Positions 7,929-18,200 of a stretch of DNA of 64,000 bases are shown here, piece after piece. Position 1 is the stretch's first letter, and each line of letters starts with the position of its first letter. A program made the translations under genes and the position numbers. The notes under the pieces are model-generated. The model was not told the DNA's origin, ran no database searches, and saw only the letters and a list, made by a program, of their open reading frames with translations. This stretch comes from Gammaproteobacteria bacterium (GTDB lineage: Bacteria > Pseudomonadota > Gammaproteobacteria > Steroidobacterales > Steroidobacteraceae). The DNA lies in assembly GCA_025357835.1 (NCBI GenBank), contig JANYLM010000024.1, positions 1 through 64,000 of the forward strand, given 5' to 3'.

Positions 7929-9089
7929 CTAGCGCTGCTTCTGCAGGCATCGGTCAAAGCGTTCGTTTACGCGGCGCGCGTACCAGTCAGTCGACAGATC
8001 TCTGCTGAGTTTCGGCCCGTGCAGAACGATGCGCGGTACGGCGGCGCGCGGTGCCGGCGCTGTTTGCAGCTTGTCGGCGAGGGAGAAAACACCTTGATAG
8101 AGAACGGTGTGTTCGAAGCTCGATTTCTTTGCCTGCGCGAGCGCATCGTGGATGGTGGCGTCGTCAAGGTCCAGCCGCAGTTTTATGGCGCGCGCGGCCA
8201 GCTCCGTTTCGCCTGGCGTTTTTTCATCTGCGTGTGGGAGGAGCGCCCCGTCAGCTATCACGCGGAAACCCGAAACCCGGCTCAGCGCTCGTTGGAAGGC
8301 GGCATTACGGCTTGCAAACTGACCGGCGTTGAAGTCCGCAAAACGGTACAGGTATTGATCGTAGTGCGGTTCGTAGGCAAGCAAGTGACCAATGCCGAAG
8401 TAAAGGCTGCCTCGGCGCGAGAATACTTCATCCGCAATGCTGATTTTCACGGGATAGGGATACGGCCTCGCTGCCGCATATTGCTCCGCGAATGCAACGT
8501 TGACCTGCATGGGCCCGCGTGTCCGCACTGGATCATGCGCAGCGAACAGGGTGCGCCCCATAGGCACCGCGGCGATGAAGTCCTCGAATATGTCGCTCAG
8601 GTCCTTCTCGGTCTTGGCAGCGTCGATGCGTTCGGTGTAGGTTATGCCGGAGGGTGAGCGTAACTGCAGCGCGCCGTGCACAATGAGCCGCGGAACCCCT
8701 GCGTGCGCTGCCCGCAAATCGATTTCGCGCCACGCGATGGCCGCAAGCCCCGGGACCACAGGATCGACGTGGAAACTCGACTCTTGTTCGATGACTGCCG
8801 CTGCCGCGCAAATATTTTCTGGACTGGGGTCGATCGACTGCAGTGCAAATGCGGCGTATATGTCGTCAGTCCACCCTGCGCGATCATGCACCGAGCGGGG
8901 CAGGGCGGCACCGATCATGGCCCGTGCTTGGTCCGGCCTCACCGACGGCAGCACGGGCGACGGAGTGCTTGCGCAACTTGCGAGCCATGACATCAGCGTG
9001 ACGATGCATACCGAACGATGCAGCCGCAAGAATGTCCTTACGTCGGGAAAGCCATGCGGAGAATGGAAATGGACAATCAATGCGAGCAC
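7929..9089 (-). CDS. DUF1615 family lipoprotein
   Basis: A 386-residue protein belonging to DUF1615, a family of envelope lipoproteins in proteobacteria with a lysozyme-like look. A lipobox (MSWLASCAS) lies at residues 33-41 of the longest ORF, so the true start may be 10-20 codons downstream of the tracked one to give a normal signal peptide. Family features: a glutamate-rich segment AAAVIEQESSFHVDPVVPGL, similar to the catalytic-Glu region of soluble lytic transglycosylases; GRTLFAAHDPVRTRGPMQVN; and FGIGHLLAYEPHYDQYLYRFADFNAG. 'IEQESSF' plus 'GPMQV' recalls the E-S/GLMQ motifs of family 1 lytic transglycosylases, so cell-wall cleavage is plausible. It is monocistronic. Confidence 0.8.
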   Translation of the reverse strand: MLALIVHFHSPHGFPDVRTFLRLHRSVCIVTLMSWLASCASTPSPVLPSVRPDQARAMIGAALPRSVHDRAGWTDDIYAAFALQSIDPSPENICAAAAVIEQESSFHVDPVVPGLAAIAWREIDLRAAHAGVPRLIVHGALQLRSPSGITYTERIDAAKTEKDLSDIFEDFIAAVPMGRTLFAAHDPVRTRGPMQVNVAFAEQYAAARPYPYPVKISIADEVFSRRGSLYFGIGHLLAYEPHYDQYLYRFADFNAGQFASRNAAFQRALSRVSGFRVIADGALLPHADEKTPGETELAARAIKLRLDLDDATIHDALAQAKKSSFEHTVLYQGVFSLADKLQTAPAPRAAVPRIVLHGPKLSRDLSTDWYARRVNERFDRCLQKQR

Positions 9090-9256
9090 AGTTGTCTCCG
9101 CAATATACTTGAGCCACTAACCTCACTTGCCGGTTCCAATTCTACAAGAACCGAATTCGCTGGTGGCGGAATTCTCCTTCGGTTGAGCTGACGCTCCAGC
9201 ATCTTTCCAGAAGTAGACGATAGAAGCCGGGGTCAATCAAGGTCGGACCTTGAAGC

Positions 9257-10018
9257 CTAGTTTACCGTCAACAACTCCCACGCTGGGTCCACAAGCGTCG
9301 ACGCACCACCCCAAATCTTCCGCTGTTCCGAGAGGGGATCATCGACGGTGCGGATCTGCGCTCCTAGCTCCATGGTCGTGCGCTGAACGGAATCGTACGC
9401 GGGCCAGCTGGGGCCTTCCTTCGTCGTCGGATTGCCGTTGCGGGCAAAGGCTGCCCAGGAATCCATGATCCGGTCCGCCAGTTCATGCCGTCGCGGATCT
9501 CGTCCAGTGAACACTATAGTTTCAGGAAGGTTCACGGTGCCGAAGACGAAAGGCAGCTCCATCGCATGCGCTGAACCGAAATTCTTGTATGTGGAATTCG
9601 ATATGCAGCTGAAGAGATACATGTAGACCGGCTGATAGGTTGCAACGCTTTCGGCCAGCCGGATCGACGGTAACCGCTCCAGCGCATCGGAGGCGATCTG
9701 CACTACGGTATCTCCCCAATTTGGATATAAGCGCTCATACAAGTCGAGGACCTCGGGGGCGCGGGGGGCGCCGACAACCGCGGCGAGCTGGGTCAGAAGA
9801 AGTTTGCGCGGCTTGTTTTCGATGCCGAGGTCTTCCGCGGTTGAGAAGTACCGCATCTCCTGCAGCGTGGTGCCGATCAAAATTGGAACTCGGCTGCCGC
9901 GACCCTCCAGCACCGCAGAGAAAGGGTTTTAATTGGAAATAACCGCACGACGGTGCGCAATACCCGCAAACCCGAGCACATCGTCGCCGGCCACAGTTTC
10001 GGGGTCTCCCAGTACGGG
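9257..10018 (-). pseudogene. Type B carboxylesterase with large internal deletion
   Basis: The 218-residue minus-strand ORF (9257-9913) is the C-terminal third of a type B carboxylesterase. It includes the catalytic-His region GSAHAMELPFVFG and the usual tail DSWAAFARNGNP. Directly upstream, in the same frame but across a TAA, I read DPVLGDPETVAGDDVLGFAG then IAHRRA, which resembles the 'G.V.G...DGVxxFxGIPYA' start of the same family. About 300 residues, including the nucleophile elbow GESAGG and the acidic catalytic residue, are therefore missing. It follows the amidase on the same strand. Confidence 0.65.
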
Positions 10019-10048
10019 ATCGCCAAATGCGACATCGACCGAACTTAT

Positions 10049-11815
10049 CTAAGTATGGCGCGGCATCTTTTTATCGGCACCAGGCATGACAGGAGTGGGA
10101 ATCGCCTTGCGGTTCGGTTTCCGCAGGGTCGTGCCTTGGATATCGCTGGAAGGTACCGTTGGCGCGAACGTCGGCAGGTTCTTCGCTCGGATTTTGGTCG
10201 CTGCCTCGAATCCCGAGGCCAACTTGATCAGAGTCGGCTCGCTGAATGCCGTACCGAAGAAGCTGATTCCGAGTGGCACGCCGAACACGATGCCGGCCGG
10301 AACTTGCACGATCGGATACCCTTCGGGTGCCGCGAGGCTGGAGGTGCCGAAGATGAAGTGGTCACCGTAAAGCAGGTCGGTGGCCCAGGCCGGGTTGTCG
10401 GTCGCTGAAACCACTGCGTCGAGATCGAACTTGCTGAGTGCGGCGTCGATGCCATTCACACCTGAGAGCCGGTCGATCTCAAGCGCTTGGTTGTAGGTCA
10501 TTCCACTGAAGACCGGCTGCGGGTCATTGGGTCCTGGGGCGAGCGACTGTGCCTGTTCAAAGACGTCCTGGTTGAAGAATGGCATCTCTTCATCCGCGTG
10601 CGCGTTGTTGAAATCGATTGCGCTCTCCAGCGTACCGCCTGCCATCGGCACGCCGACTCGAGTGGCGAAGTATGCTTTCACATCGTTGCGGAATTCGAAG
10701 TCCAACACCAGGGACTCGCCGGTCGCGGAGGGGAATTTAAAGCCCGCTGCGTCGAGATCGATGACGGTCGCCCCTGCGGCAGTCAACGCCTCCACCGCTT
10801 CCTCGAACGCATCGAGTACATTGGGTGGCGTCGGAACCAACGGGTCGAACCCGCCTAAGCCTACGCGCGTTACTCCAAGGCGGGCCCCCTTGAGACCTCT
10901 AGGGTTCAAAAAGTGCGTGTAGTCGGTGGGGATGTTCGCCGGCCGTGTACGGCCTTTCCAACCCAGCGGTACGCCGCCGGTCGCCGGGTCGCGGCCATCA
11001 AACGTTCGGCTCTGGATCACGCTGAGCGCCGCGGCCGCGTCGGCGACCGTACGCCCGATCGGGCCGACCGTGTCTTGGGTATGCGATATCGGCACGACGC
11101 CGGCGCGGCTGGTCAGACCGACTGTGGGCTTGATTCCGACCACGCCGTTGGCATTGGACGGACAGACGATACTACCGTCGGTCTCGCTACCGAACGTCAC
11201 TGCGGCAAAATTTGCGGATACGGCCGCGCCCGAGCCGGAACTCGAGCCGCACGGGTTGCGATTTATACCGTAGGGGTTATTCGTCTGCCCACCACGCCCG
11301 GACCAGCCACTGATCGATTCGAAGGAGCGGAAGTTGGCCCACTCGGACAGATTGGTCTTGCCGATTATCACGGCTCCGCCGGCGCGCAGTTTTGCTACTA
11401 CGGTGGAATCGGACGGTGCAGGCCTGCCGACGAGCGCGAAGGATCCCGCGCTGGTCTGCATTCGATCACCTGTATCGATATTGTCCTTGATAAGCACCGG
11501 GATGCCGTGCAGTGGCCCGAGCACGACTCCATGCTGGCGCAGGTCATCCATTTGTTCCGCAATCTTGATGGCGTCCGGGTTAAGTTCGATCACCGAGTTG
11601 ACCCCCGGACCGCGCTGATCCAGTGCAAAGATGCGGGCGATGTAATACTTGGTAAGGCGCTCCGAAGTGAGAGTGCCGGCCACCATCCTCGCCTGGAGCT
11701 CGGCCACGGTGGCCTCGTTGAAATGCGATGGGGCGGAGGCAACAGAAACTGAGTTCTGGGCCGTAGCGGAGACCGCGGCAAGCAGAGTTGCAGCAATGAC
11801 CAAAATGCGGTTCAT
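10049..11815 (-). CDS. Secreted amidase, amidase-signature family
   Basis: A 588-residue hydrolase with a signal peptide (MNRILVIAATLLAAVSATAQ). The amidase-signature domain covers about residues 35-560. The catalytic triad is visible: Lys110 in HGIPVLIKDNID, the cis-Ser in the GSSSGSG segment (190-196), and the nucleophile Ser215 in GSETDGSI. Homologues hydrolyse C-N bonds of small amides or peptides; with an export signal it probably acts in the periplasm. The substrate is not predictable. The start has the weak upstream GGGGGAGG typical of these genes, about 8 bases before the ATG. A broken carboxylesterase follows downstream, suggesting a formerly larger catabolic operon. Confidence 0.9.
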   Translation of the reverse strand: MNRILVIAATLLAAVSATAQNSVSVASAPSHFNEATVAELQARMVAGTLTSERLTKYYIARIFALDQRGPGVNSVIELNPDAIKIAEQMDDLRQHGVVLGPLHGIPVLIKDNIDTGDRMQTSAGSFALVGRPAPSDSTVVAKLRAGGAVIIGKTNLSEWANFRSFESISGWSGRGGQTNNPYGINRNPCGSSSGSGAAVSANFAAVTFGSETDGSIVCPSNANGVVGIKPTVGLTSRAGVVPISHTQDTVGPIGRTVADAAAALSVIQSRTFDGRDPATGGVPLGWKGRTRPANIPTDYTHFLNPRGLKGARLGVTRVGLGGFDPLVPTPPNVLDAFEEAVEALTAAGATVIDLDAAGFKFPSATGESLVLDFEFRNDVKAYFATRVGVPMAGGTLESAIDFNNAHADEEMPFFNQDVFEQAQSLAPGPNDPQPVFSGMTYNQALEIDRLSGVNGIDAALSKFDLDAVVSATDNPAWATDLLYGDHFIFGTSSLAAPEGYPIVQVPAGIVFGVPLGISFFGTAFSEPTLIKLASGFEAATKIRAKNLPTFAPTVPSSDIQGTTLRKPNRKAIPTPVMPGADKKMPRHT

Positions 11816-12171
11816 AAGTGGCCTCCCCCATAAGTTTTTTTGATTGCTGGATTGAGAACGTGCAGGACTCGGCGAAGAGTTTCAAATTCAACCGTTCCTC
11901 GCTTTGTGCTCGGAAGTCAATCGCGGTCGACTGACCGGAGTCGTCGAGATTTACACCTGCGTTAAGTTCTTGTCAACGCTGCTGACGACTGTCTGGTGAA
12001 CGTACCTAGACATTAGTTGCGCCAGACTGTTTATTGGCTTTTCAACCCCCTGATTGAAGCGGCGGGATTGTTTCGATTTCCCCTTTTTGTGTCATCAATG
12101 TGGCAAAGATCATTAGCCTTTCGGGCGCTCAGTTAGCGTGTAGTGCTCACGGGACCTCAACCCGCGTTAGG
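11816..12171. other. Intergenic region upstream of the amidase, 3' of vapC
   Basis: 356 bases. It must contain the amidase promoter (minus strand) and the end of the toxin-antitoxin transcript. A T-rich run near 12080-12090 (CCCCTTTTTGTG) is the only notable feature. The plus ORF 12100-12321 is a shadow of vapC. Confidence 0.3.
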
Positions 12172-12600
12172 CTAAAGCACAATGAGATTTTTCGTGTTCG
12201 CCCTCCGCACGGCCGCCAGTGGAATCTTGTCATCGAAGGTGACCAATCTTCCTTCGTGCGAAACGGCAAGAGCCAGCAAGTAAATGTCGGTAAGTTGCCG
12301 GGGCCCGTGGATTCGGGTTGAGTCAAAAGTATCTGGATTCAACAGGCTGATTTGGGCTGACCAGAATTCGTGGACATCTTCGCTGCAGGCGTCTGCAAGA
12401 CGTTTCATCACGGCCTGTACAGGCAATGCGTTCGGATAGCGCGCGTTCGACATGATACGGATACACCCGTTTTCAGTGATCGGACAGGACGCCCACCCCT
12501 CTCGCGCATGCTCGGCGAACCAACTCATTGCGGCCCCGTGCGACGCGTGGTCGGAATCGAGTAATGCGATTAGCACGTTGACGTCCAACAACGCTCGCAC
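12172..12600 (-). CDS. vapC: VapC-like PIN-domain ribonuclease toxin
   Basis: A 142-residue PIN-domain protein with the family's acidic metal-binding residues in order: Asp in LLDVNVLIALLD, Glu in PITENGCIRIM, Asp in TDIYLLALA and Asp in VTFDDKI. These toxins cleave RNA with Mg2+ or Mn2+, commonly tRNA or rRNA. A GTG start at 12600 is preceded by AGGAGA. The cognate antitoxin gene lies 81 bases upstream on the same strand, a wider gap than the usual overlap. Type II toxin-antitoxin pair. Confidence 0.9.
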   Translation of the reverse strand: MRALLDVNVLIALLDSDHASHGAAMSWFAEHAREGWASCPITENGCIRIMSNARYPNALPVQAVMKRLADACSEDVHEFWSAQISLLNPDTFDSTRIHGPRQLTDIYLLALAVSHEGRLVTFDDKIPLAAVRRANTKNLIVL

Positions 12601-12681
12601 TAGCTCCGTCTCCTGGAGGGCGAGTAACCAATGGAGCCGCGAGCATCAAACCGGAACACGGGGCGCTGCTTTGATGTGAAA

Positions 12682-12924
12682 TTAATAGGCATCGTCATCG
12701 CGGAGCGTTTCGATCAACTCGTTGGTAACGATGCCGCCGCGTGGAGCGAAGGGCCGAAGTCCATAGACAGCCGCTGGTTCATTTATGGAAAGCGGTTCCG
12801 GAGAAGCCGTCAGCGCACGCCGGGCCAGATCGGAAATAATCTCTCCGACGGTCTTTTTTTCGCGCCGCGCCCGCTCCTTAGCGGCCTGCAGCACGTCATC
12901 GGCAATGTCGAGCGTGGTTCTCAT
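12682..12924 (-). CDS. vapB: VapB-like ribbon-helix-helix antitoxin
   Basis: An 80-residue protein. The N-terminal half, MRTTLDIADDVLQAAKERAR, has a ribbon-helix-helix pattern followed by KKTVGEIISDLARRAL, for DNA binding and autorepression. The C-terminal acidic tail, NELIETLRDDDAY, would wrap the toxin. It is upstream of vapC, as is standard for this family, and probably represses the pair by binding its own promoter in 12925-13000. Confidence 0.88.
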   Translation of the reverse strand: MRTTLDIADDVLQAAKERARREKKTVGEIISDLARRALTASPEPLSINEPAAVYGLRPFAPRGGIVTNELIETLRDDDAY

Positions 12925-13020
12925 GCATCAGATGTTAACGCATCACGCATCAGTGGTCCATCGCGGCAGCGATGCGGTCAGTATCAAGACAAGGAAAACG
13001 GTGCACCGAGGAAATGACGT

Positions 13021-13344
13021 TGCCCCGGGTACTTTGAGGGCCATGCGGTGCCAGATGCGGAACGCATGATGCGTTCGCGCTATACGGCCTTTGTCGTCGG
13101 GGCTTCCGCCTATCTTCTTGCGACCTGGTATGCGGGCAAGCGTCCAGCGCTTATCGATATGCCACCAGGCATCGAGTGGTTGGGATTGCAAGTGCTGGCC
13201 TTCCGCAAGACCGCGCTTGACCGCGCAGAGGTAGATTTCGTCGCCCGGTATTCGCTGCACGGACAGGCTGCGCGTTTAATTGAGACCAGTCGGTTTGTCC
13301 GGGAGGACGGGCGTTGGTACTACATTGATGGTGATATGCGCTAA
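13021..13344 (+). pseudogene. YchJ/UPF0225-like protein, 5'-degraded
   Basis: The plus frame reads RCPGYFEGHAVPDAERMMRS then RYTAFVVGASAYLLATWYAG, matching the UPF0225/YchJ family ('CCGxYxxGxxxPxAExLMRSRYTAYV...YLxxTWH') through the NTF2-like domain to the tail REDGRWYYIDGD. Normally a Cys-rich SEC-C-type zinc motif (CPCGS...CC) precedes this. Here the frame is closed by TGA at 13015-13017, and only a scrambled CGQ...C remains. A GTG at 13048 or the ATGs in RMMRS could start a 98-residue remnant without the zinc motif. I favour a degraded gene; an N-terminally short but expressed protein cannot be excluded. Confidence 0.6.
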
Positions 13345-13506
13345 CCCGAAGTGAGCCGCTGGGGCTCTTGCGCCGCAGAAGGGGGCGAGAGTCTATCGAA
13401 AGTGCTGCGTATGACACCTAAGATGGCAAAATCCCCCACTTGAGTTTCGAGAGTTGCCGTGCGGGCCCTCATAAGGGTAGCTTAGGTCGGATGGATAACA
13501 GGGTTT

Positions 13507-14046
13507 ATGCTCTCGACATCTGACTCCCGTACCGAGATATTCACCAAGCTCTTCGCTGAGAGCCGCGAAGCGTTGCACCGATATATCCGACGCTTCGTTG
13601 GGTCGAGCGAAACGGCGAAAGAAATCGTCCAGGAAGCATTTCTTCGGACCTACCGGGAACGCGAGTCAGTGACGACCTTAAGAGCTTTTCTTTTTTCGAC
13701 CGCGCGCAATCTTGCCGCAAACGAATACCGCCACCGACGAGTCGTGGAGAGGGATACTTTGGGGAATTTCGATAATTCCCGGGTGACACTCCAGTGTGAG
13801 TCGCTGGAGTCAGAGTTGCTCAGAGACGAACGGAGCCGGCTCATACAGGAGGCGATCGATCGTTTGCCCCGGCAATGCCGCGCGGCCTTTACCCTGCGGG
13901 TATTTCATGAGTGTTCCTACAAAGAGGTTGCGGACCGACTCGGAATCTCGGTCAAGACGGTGGAGAAACACATCGCGCGCGGTCTGCGCGAGACGCACAG
14001 CTATTTGAAAATACGCTATAGCGCGACGAGGCCGGACCATGGGTGA
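13507..14046 (+). CDS. ECF RNA polymerase sigma factor, FecI-like
   Basis: A 179-residue extracytoplasmic-function sigma factor. Region 2 (about 10-80) has SSETAKEIVQEAFLRTYRE for -10 recognition and core binding. Region 4 (about 115-170) has LPRQCRAAFTLRVFHECSYK then EVADRLGISVKTVEKHIARG, the helix-turn-helix for -35 contact. The arrangement and 'SVKTVEKHIARGL' are typical of the FecI group. The FecR gene overlaps its last codons and a signalling TonB-dependent receptor follows, so it should transcribe this receptor and possibly the genes after it when the receptor is occupied by ligand. Confidence 0.95.
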   Translation: MLSTSDSRTEIFTKLFAESREALHRYIRRFVGSSETAKEIVQEAFLRTYRERESVTTLRAFLFSTARNLAANEYRHRRVVERDTLGNFDNSRVTLQCESLESELLRDERSRLIQEAIDRLPRQCRAAFTLRVFHECSYKEVADRLGISVKTVEKHIARGLRETHSYLKIRYSATRPDHG

Positions 14047-15067
14047 CGTTCATAGGTTGCCGAGGGTCGATGACACGGAGCGTGAGGCTAGCGCGTGGCT
14101 TGCCCGCATGAACGCCGACGACGTGACTGTGGACGATGGCACTCGCCTTGAGGTGTGGCTGCGCGCTCATCCACGCAACGCTAAGGCATACGCGGAGCTT
14201 TCCGCCACCTGGCAGGAACTCTTGAACGTCGGTCCCCTCGTTCGGGCTGTCAATTTCGGCCAAGTGATGAACGCCGCCGCCGTGCCGCCTGCGCCGCGCC
14301 GACGCTGGACGACTATCGCGGTGGCTGCCAGTGTCGGGGCACTCGTTGTTGGCGTCGCGTGGAACCTGTACAAACAAAAGGAAGAGAGCCGCTTCCAAAC
14401 GGCGATCGGGGAGCAGGCCGCCGTGGCATTGCCCGACGGCTCCTCGTTCGATCTCAATACCAACAGTCGGGTACAGGTCGACTACAGTCGGCGCACTCGC
14501 GTCATTCGTCTTGAACGCGGCGAGGCCTATTTCAAAGTAGCACATGATACGGAACGGCCTTTTTGGGTGCACGCCGGCGACTATTGGGTCCGCGCGGTCG
14601 GAACGGCGTTCAACGTCTACATGAGGCCGACCGGGGTGGAAGTAACGGTGAGCGAGGGCACGGTCAATGTGGTCAACGCGACGGCGAATGAGTCCCCTCC
14701 ATCGGATGCGTCGATAACCAAGTCTGCTGCAGCCGTGACTGCCGGCGAGCAGGCCGACGCACACGGCCGCGCCGAGGTGATTCACGAGCTCAATTCGGTG
14801 CAGCTCAGCCGCCTGCTGGCCTGGAGAAAGAGCAGCCTCTATTTCCAGGATCAGCCGCTCGGTGATGTCGTCAATGAGCTGATGCGATACACCACCCTGC
14901 AGATCGATTTCGACGACGATGCGCTGCGCCGGCTGCCGGTAGGAGGTACGTTCAAGACGGGCCCTGACGGGGTGGAGGCGTTGTTGACGATGTTGCATGA
15001 CGGATTTGGCACGACCATCCGCAGAGATGGCGAGGGGCATGTTCACATCGAAGGCCCCGCCAAGTAG
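14039..15067 (+). CDS. FecR-type anti-sigma factor/inner-membrane signal transducer
   Basis: A 342-residue protein. The cytoplasmic N-terminal region (1-80, DDTEREASAWLARMNADDVT, with the FecR_N/DUF4880 helical domain) would hold the sigma factor. One membrane segment at about 85-105 (WTTIAVAASVGALVVGVAW) is followed by the periplasmic FecR domain (about 110-220: TAIGEQAAVALPDGSSFDLN, RGEAYFKVAHD, RPFWVHAGDYWVRAVGTAFN). A C-terminal STN-like segment, SSLYFQDQPLGDVVNELMRY, would contact the receptor's signalling domain. The ATG overlaps the sigma stop region by 8 bases, implying translational coupling and matched stoichiometry. Confidence 0.95.
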   Translation: MGDVHRLPRVDDTEREASAWLARMNADDVTVDDGTRLEVWLRAHPRNAKAYAELSATWQELLNVGPLVRAVNFGQVMNAAAVPPAPRRRWTTIAVAASVGALVVGVAWNLYKQKEESRFQTAIGEQAAVALPDGSSFDLNTNSRVQVDYSRRTRVIRLERGEAYFKVAHDTERPFWVHAGDYWVRAVGTAFNVYMRPTGVEVTVSEGTVNVVNATANESPPSDASITKSAAAVTAGEQADAHGRAEVIHELNSVQLSRLLAWRKSSLYFQDQPLGDVVNELMRYTTLQIDFDDDALRRLPVGGTFKTGPDGVEALLTMLHDGFGTTIRRDGEGHVHIEGPAK

Positions 15068-15088
15068 GGCTCAGATCAGCTCTGAGCC
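15068..15088 (+). terminator. Hairpin after FecR gene
   Basis: A perfect 8-bp stem (GGCTCAGA / TCTGAGCC) with a 5-base loop begins one base after the FecR stop codon, followed by a GC-rich CGGCCTGCGGCCG mini-hairpin. No T tract follows. It could attenuate readthrough from sigma/anti-sigma into the receptor, or protect the mRNA 3' end. Confidence 0.45.
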
Positions 15089-15225
15089 GGCCTGCGGCCG
15101 TAGCTCCTTAAATGATTCGACGACTTCGAGAAATCGAAGGGGGGTTTTTCGCCGCTCGCGGGTCGTAATACCAGACGGCTCTCTAAAGAGTCGCAGCCTT
15201 AGAACAATACACGGGGGGCGTTTCA

Positions 15226-18200
15226 TTGAAAACGAGCAACAGCTTGGTTCGGTTGGCGGTATTGCGGGCGCTGACATGCACATCGGGGCTGCTTCTGGCC
15301 ACGCCTGGTAGCGCGAGCGCCGATCCGGCGCGATTCGACATTGCGGCACAACCGCTGCCCAATGCACTCAAAAACTTTGCCGCACAGGCGAAGATGCAAC
15401 TTCTGTACCGATACGATACCGTAAGCCATTCGACGGCTAGTGCGGTGACCGGGCAGCTGGAAAAGCACGCCGCCCTGGAGCAATTGTTGCGAGGCACGGG
15501 ATTGGAGGCGGTATACAGCAACGACAATACCGCCACCATTCGCTTCATTTCCTCTGGAGAAAGAGCAGCCCCCGGCACTAAAGCGGCAGATGGCGATAGG
15601 CTGTTTCCGAGCAGTGCACCTCCGAAAACCTCCTCGGCGCAAGATGCAAATCCGGGATATATCCGGGTCGCTCAAGCAGGTTCTGACCTGCAGCCGGCCG
15701 CCGTGCCGAATAACGGCCTCGAGGAGATAACCGTGACGGGCCTGCGCCAGTCAATAATCAACTCCATGACCATCAAGCGTGACTCTCTGGGGATTGTCGA
15801 TGCCATCGCGCCCCAAGATATCGGTAAGCTGCCCGATGCCAATCTGGCCGAGTCATTGCAGCGCATAACCGGCGTGTCCATCGATCGCTCCGGCGGTGAA
15901 GGTGAGTTCGTCACCGTTCGCGGTTTTGGTCCGGAATTCAATACTGTCCTGCTCAACGGGCGGCAGATTGCCACGCCGACCGATCCCAGCCAGGCCAGCG
16001 GGCGCGCCTTTTCGTTTGACACGCTGGCGTCGGAACTGGTTTCCGGCGTCGAGGTGTACAAATCCTCCACGGCGCACCTTCAGTCCGGCGGGGTGGGCTC
16101 GACCATCAATATTAAGACTGCGAGGCCCTTCGACTATTCCGGATTCAAATTCGCAGGTTCTGCCGATGCCAATTATGAGGAAAATTCCAAAAAGGCCTCG
16201 CCGGACGGCTCATTTCTGCTCAGCGACAGATTTGCCGACGGAAACTTGGGTCTTTTGGCATCGGGCAGCTATCAGCACCGCAAGGACCGGCTAAATACTG
16301 TTGCAACAGACGGCTGGATCGTCAACCCCGCAGTTCCGGCTGCTGCGATCAACGGGGGGGCTGGGGTGATTACGCCGTCAAATCCCAACGGCAATTTATT
16401 CGTTCCGCAAGACTTCGGACCGAATGTGAATTTCGAGGATCGCGAGCGGATTGGGGGCACCTTGGTGCTGCAATACAAGGCCAGTGACGCTCTGACGATT
16501 ACCGCCGACACGCTGTATTCGCGATTCACCGACAAGTCCGACGATCGTTCGTACGGTCATTGGTTCACGCCATCCAACCTGACCAACGTTACTACCGACG
16601 CCCATGGAACAGTGATCGATATGACGCAGGGTGTTGGCCAGGCGTCCGACTTCCACGACAAGTCATACAGCAAAAAGACCGATACCATCGCGGGCGGCCT
16701 CAACGCAGACTGGAAGCTCGCCGATCGCATTACACTCAACTTGGACGGCAGCTTCTCGCATGCCAAGGAAGATCCAAACGGTGGCGCGGAGAGCCAACTC
16801 GCGTTGCTCGGGTTTCCCGGGCAGACGGTTCGCTTTCGATCGGATGGGGAGATCGTGCCCTATGTCACCGGTTTCATTCAGCCGACGAGTGGCACCAACG
16901 CCGGCGTAGTGGGTGGCACGCATCCCCTTTTCGAGCATGTCATGCTTCTTCGCGGCTATGGCGTCGACGACAAGGTGTATCAGTTTCGTGCCGACTTGGA
17001 CATCAAGGGCGACAATCCGAAGGAGGGATTGGTCGATTTGCGTTTGGGCGGTTACTTTTCTCACGATCAAAAGGACACGGCACTCTATTCGAATGATGGC
17101 CTGACGGGCTGCGCGACCTGCGGCTACACCATCGCCGCGCCAGCGAGTTTACCGATCGGCCTATTCGACGCCGGCAGCAACTTCCTGTCGGGAGTGAGTG
17201 GCGCGAATCGTACACCGGCCCAGTGGCTCACCTTCAATGGGCCGGCATTGTTCAATGCGATCACGCAAGAGCAAGGGGCAACTAAGCCCGGCTTTACGTT
17301 TGCTCCACCACTGCGGAACGATTCGTTGGTCACGGAGCGGGTCTTCGGCGGATATTTGGAAACCGTATTCGGCGGCAGCTTGCTCGATCGTCCATTCTCC
17401 ACTGTCGTGGGGGTGCGTGCCGAGAACACGCAATCGACGGTCAGCGGTCTGGCGACCCCGTTCATTGCACTGACCAAGCTGCTGACTGATGCCACACAAT
17501 ATGGCGTTACGACCGGTGGCACCGCCACGGTATCGGCCACAAACACCTATACGGATATTCTGCCCAACCTGTCGTTCAAGTGGGATTTGACGGACAACCT
17601 GATTGGGCGGTTTGCCGCTTCGCAAACGATGACGCGTCCGACTCTCGAGGAGCTTTCACCGGTCACGACACTGGTAACGCTGCGACCCGGTAATTTCGCG
17701 GCATCGAGCGGCACCGCCAACCTGAGCCCTTTCCGATCCAATAACCTCGATCTTTCCGTCGAATACTACTACGGCAACGGAAACTACGCCTCGGTCGGTG
17801 CGTTCTACAAGACCGTCAGCAACTTCATCGTTCTGAACCAAACGACCGGCACGGTGAAGAATTCGGTCGGCACCCCGCTGCTCGATCCAGCGACCGGATT
17901 GCCGGCCCAGTTCACTATCACTGCGCCTGCGAACGGGCCAAGCTCGGTGGTGACCGGCCTGGAAGCGGCGCTCCAGCAAGCATTCGGCGACACCGGCTTC
18001 GGGGCCCAGCTCAACGGTACGCTGGCGCATAGCGACAAGAAGCTGGACCCTACCAATCTGACCAACAAGTTCGCGCTGACTGGACTATCCAACTCGGCCA
18101 ACGCCGTGTTGTTCTATGACAAAGGGGTATTCGAGGCCCGTACCGCTCTGAACTGGCGCGATCACTTCTTGCAGTATCTGTCGCCGCCGCCGTTGAACGG

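Noticed and set aside
13952-15046. 364-codon minus-strand ORF
   Set aside because: Shadow of the FecR gene; composition is Arg/His-rich and there is no ribosome binding site.
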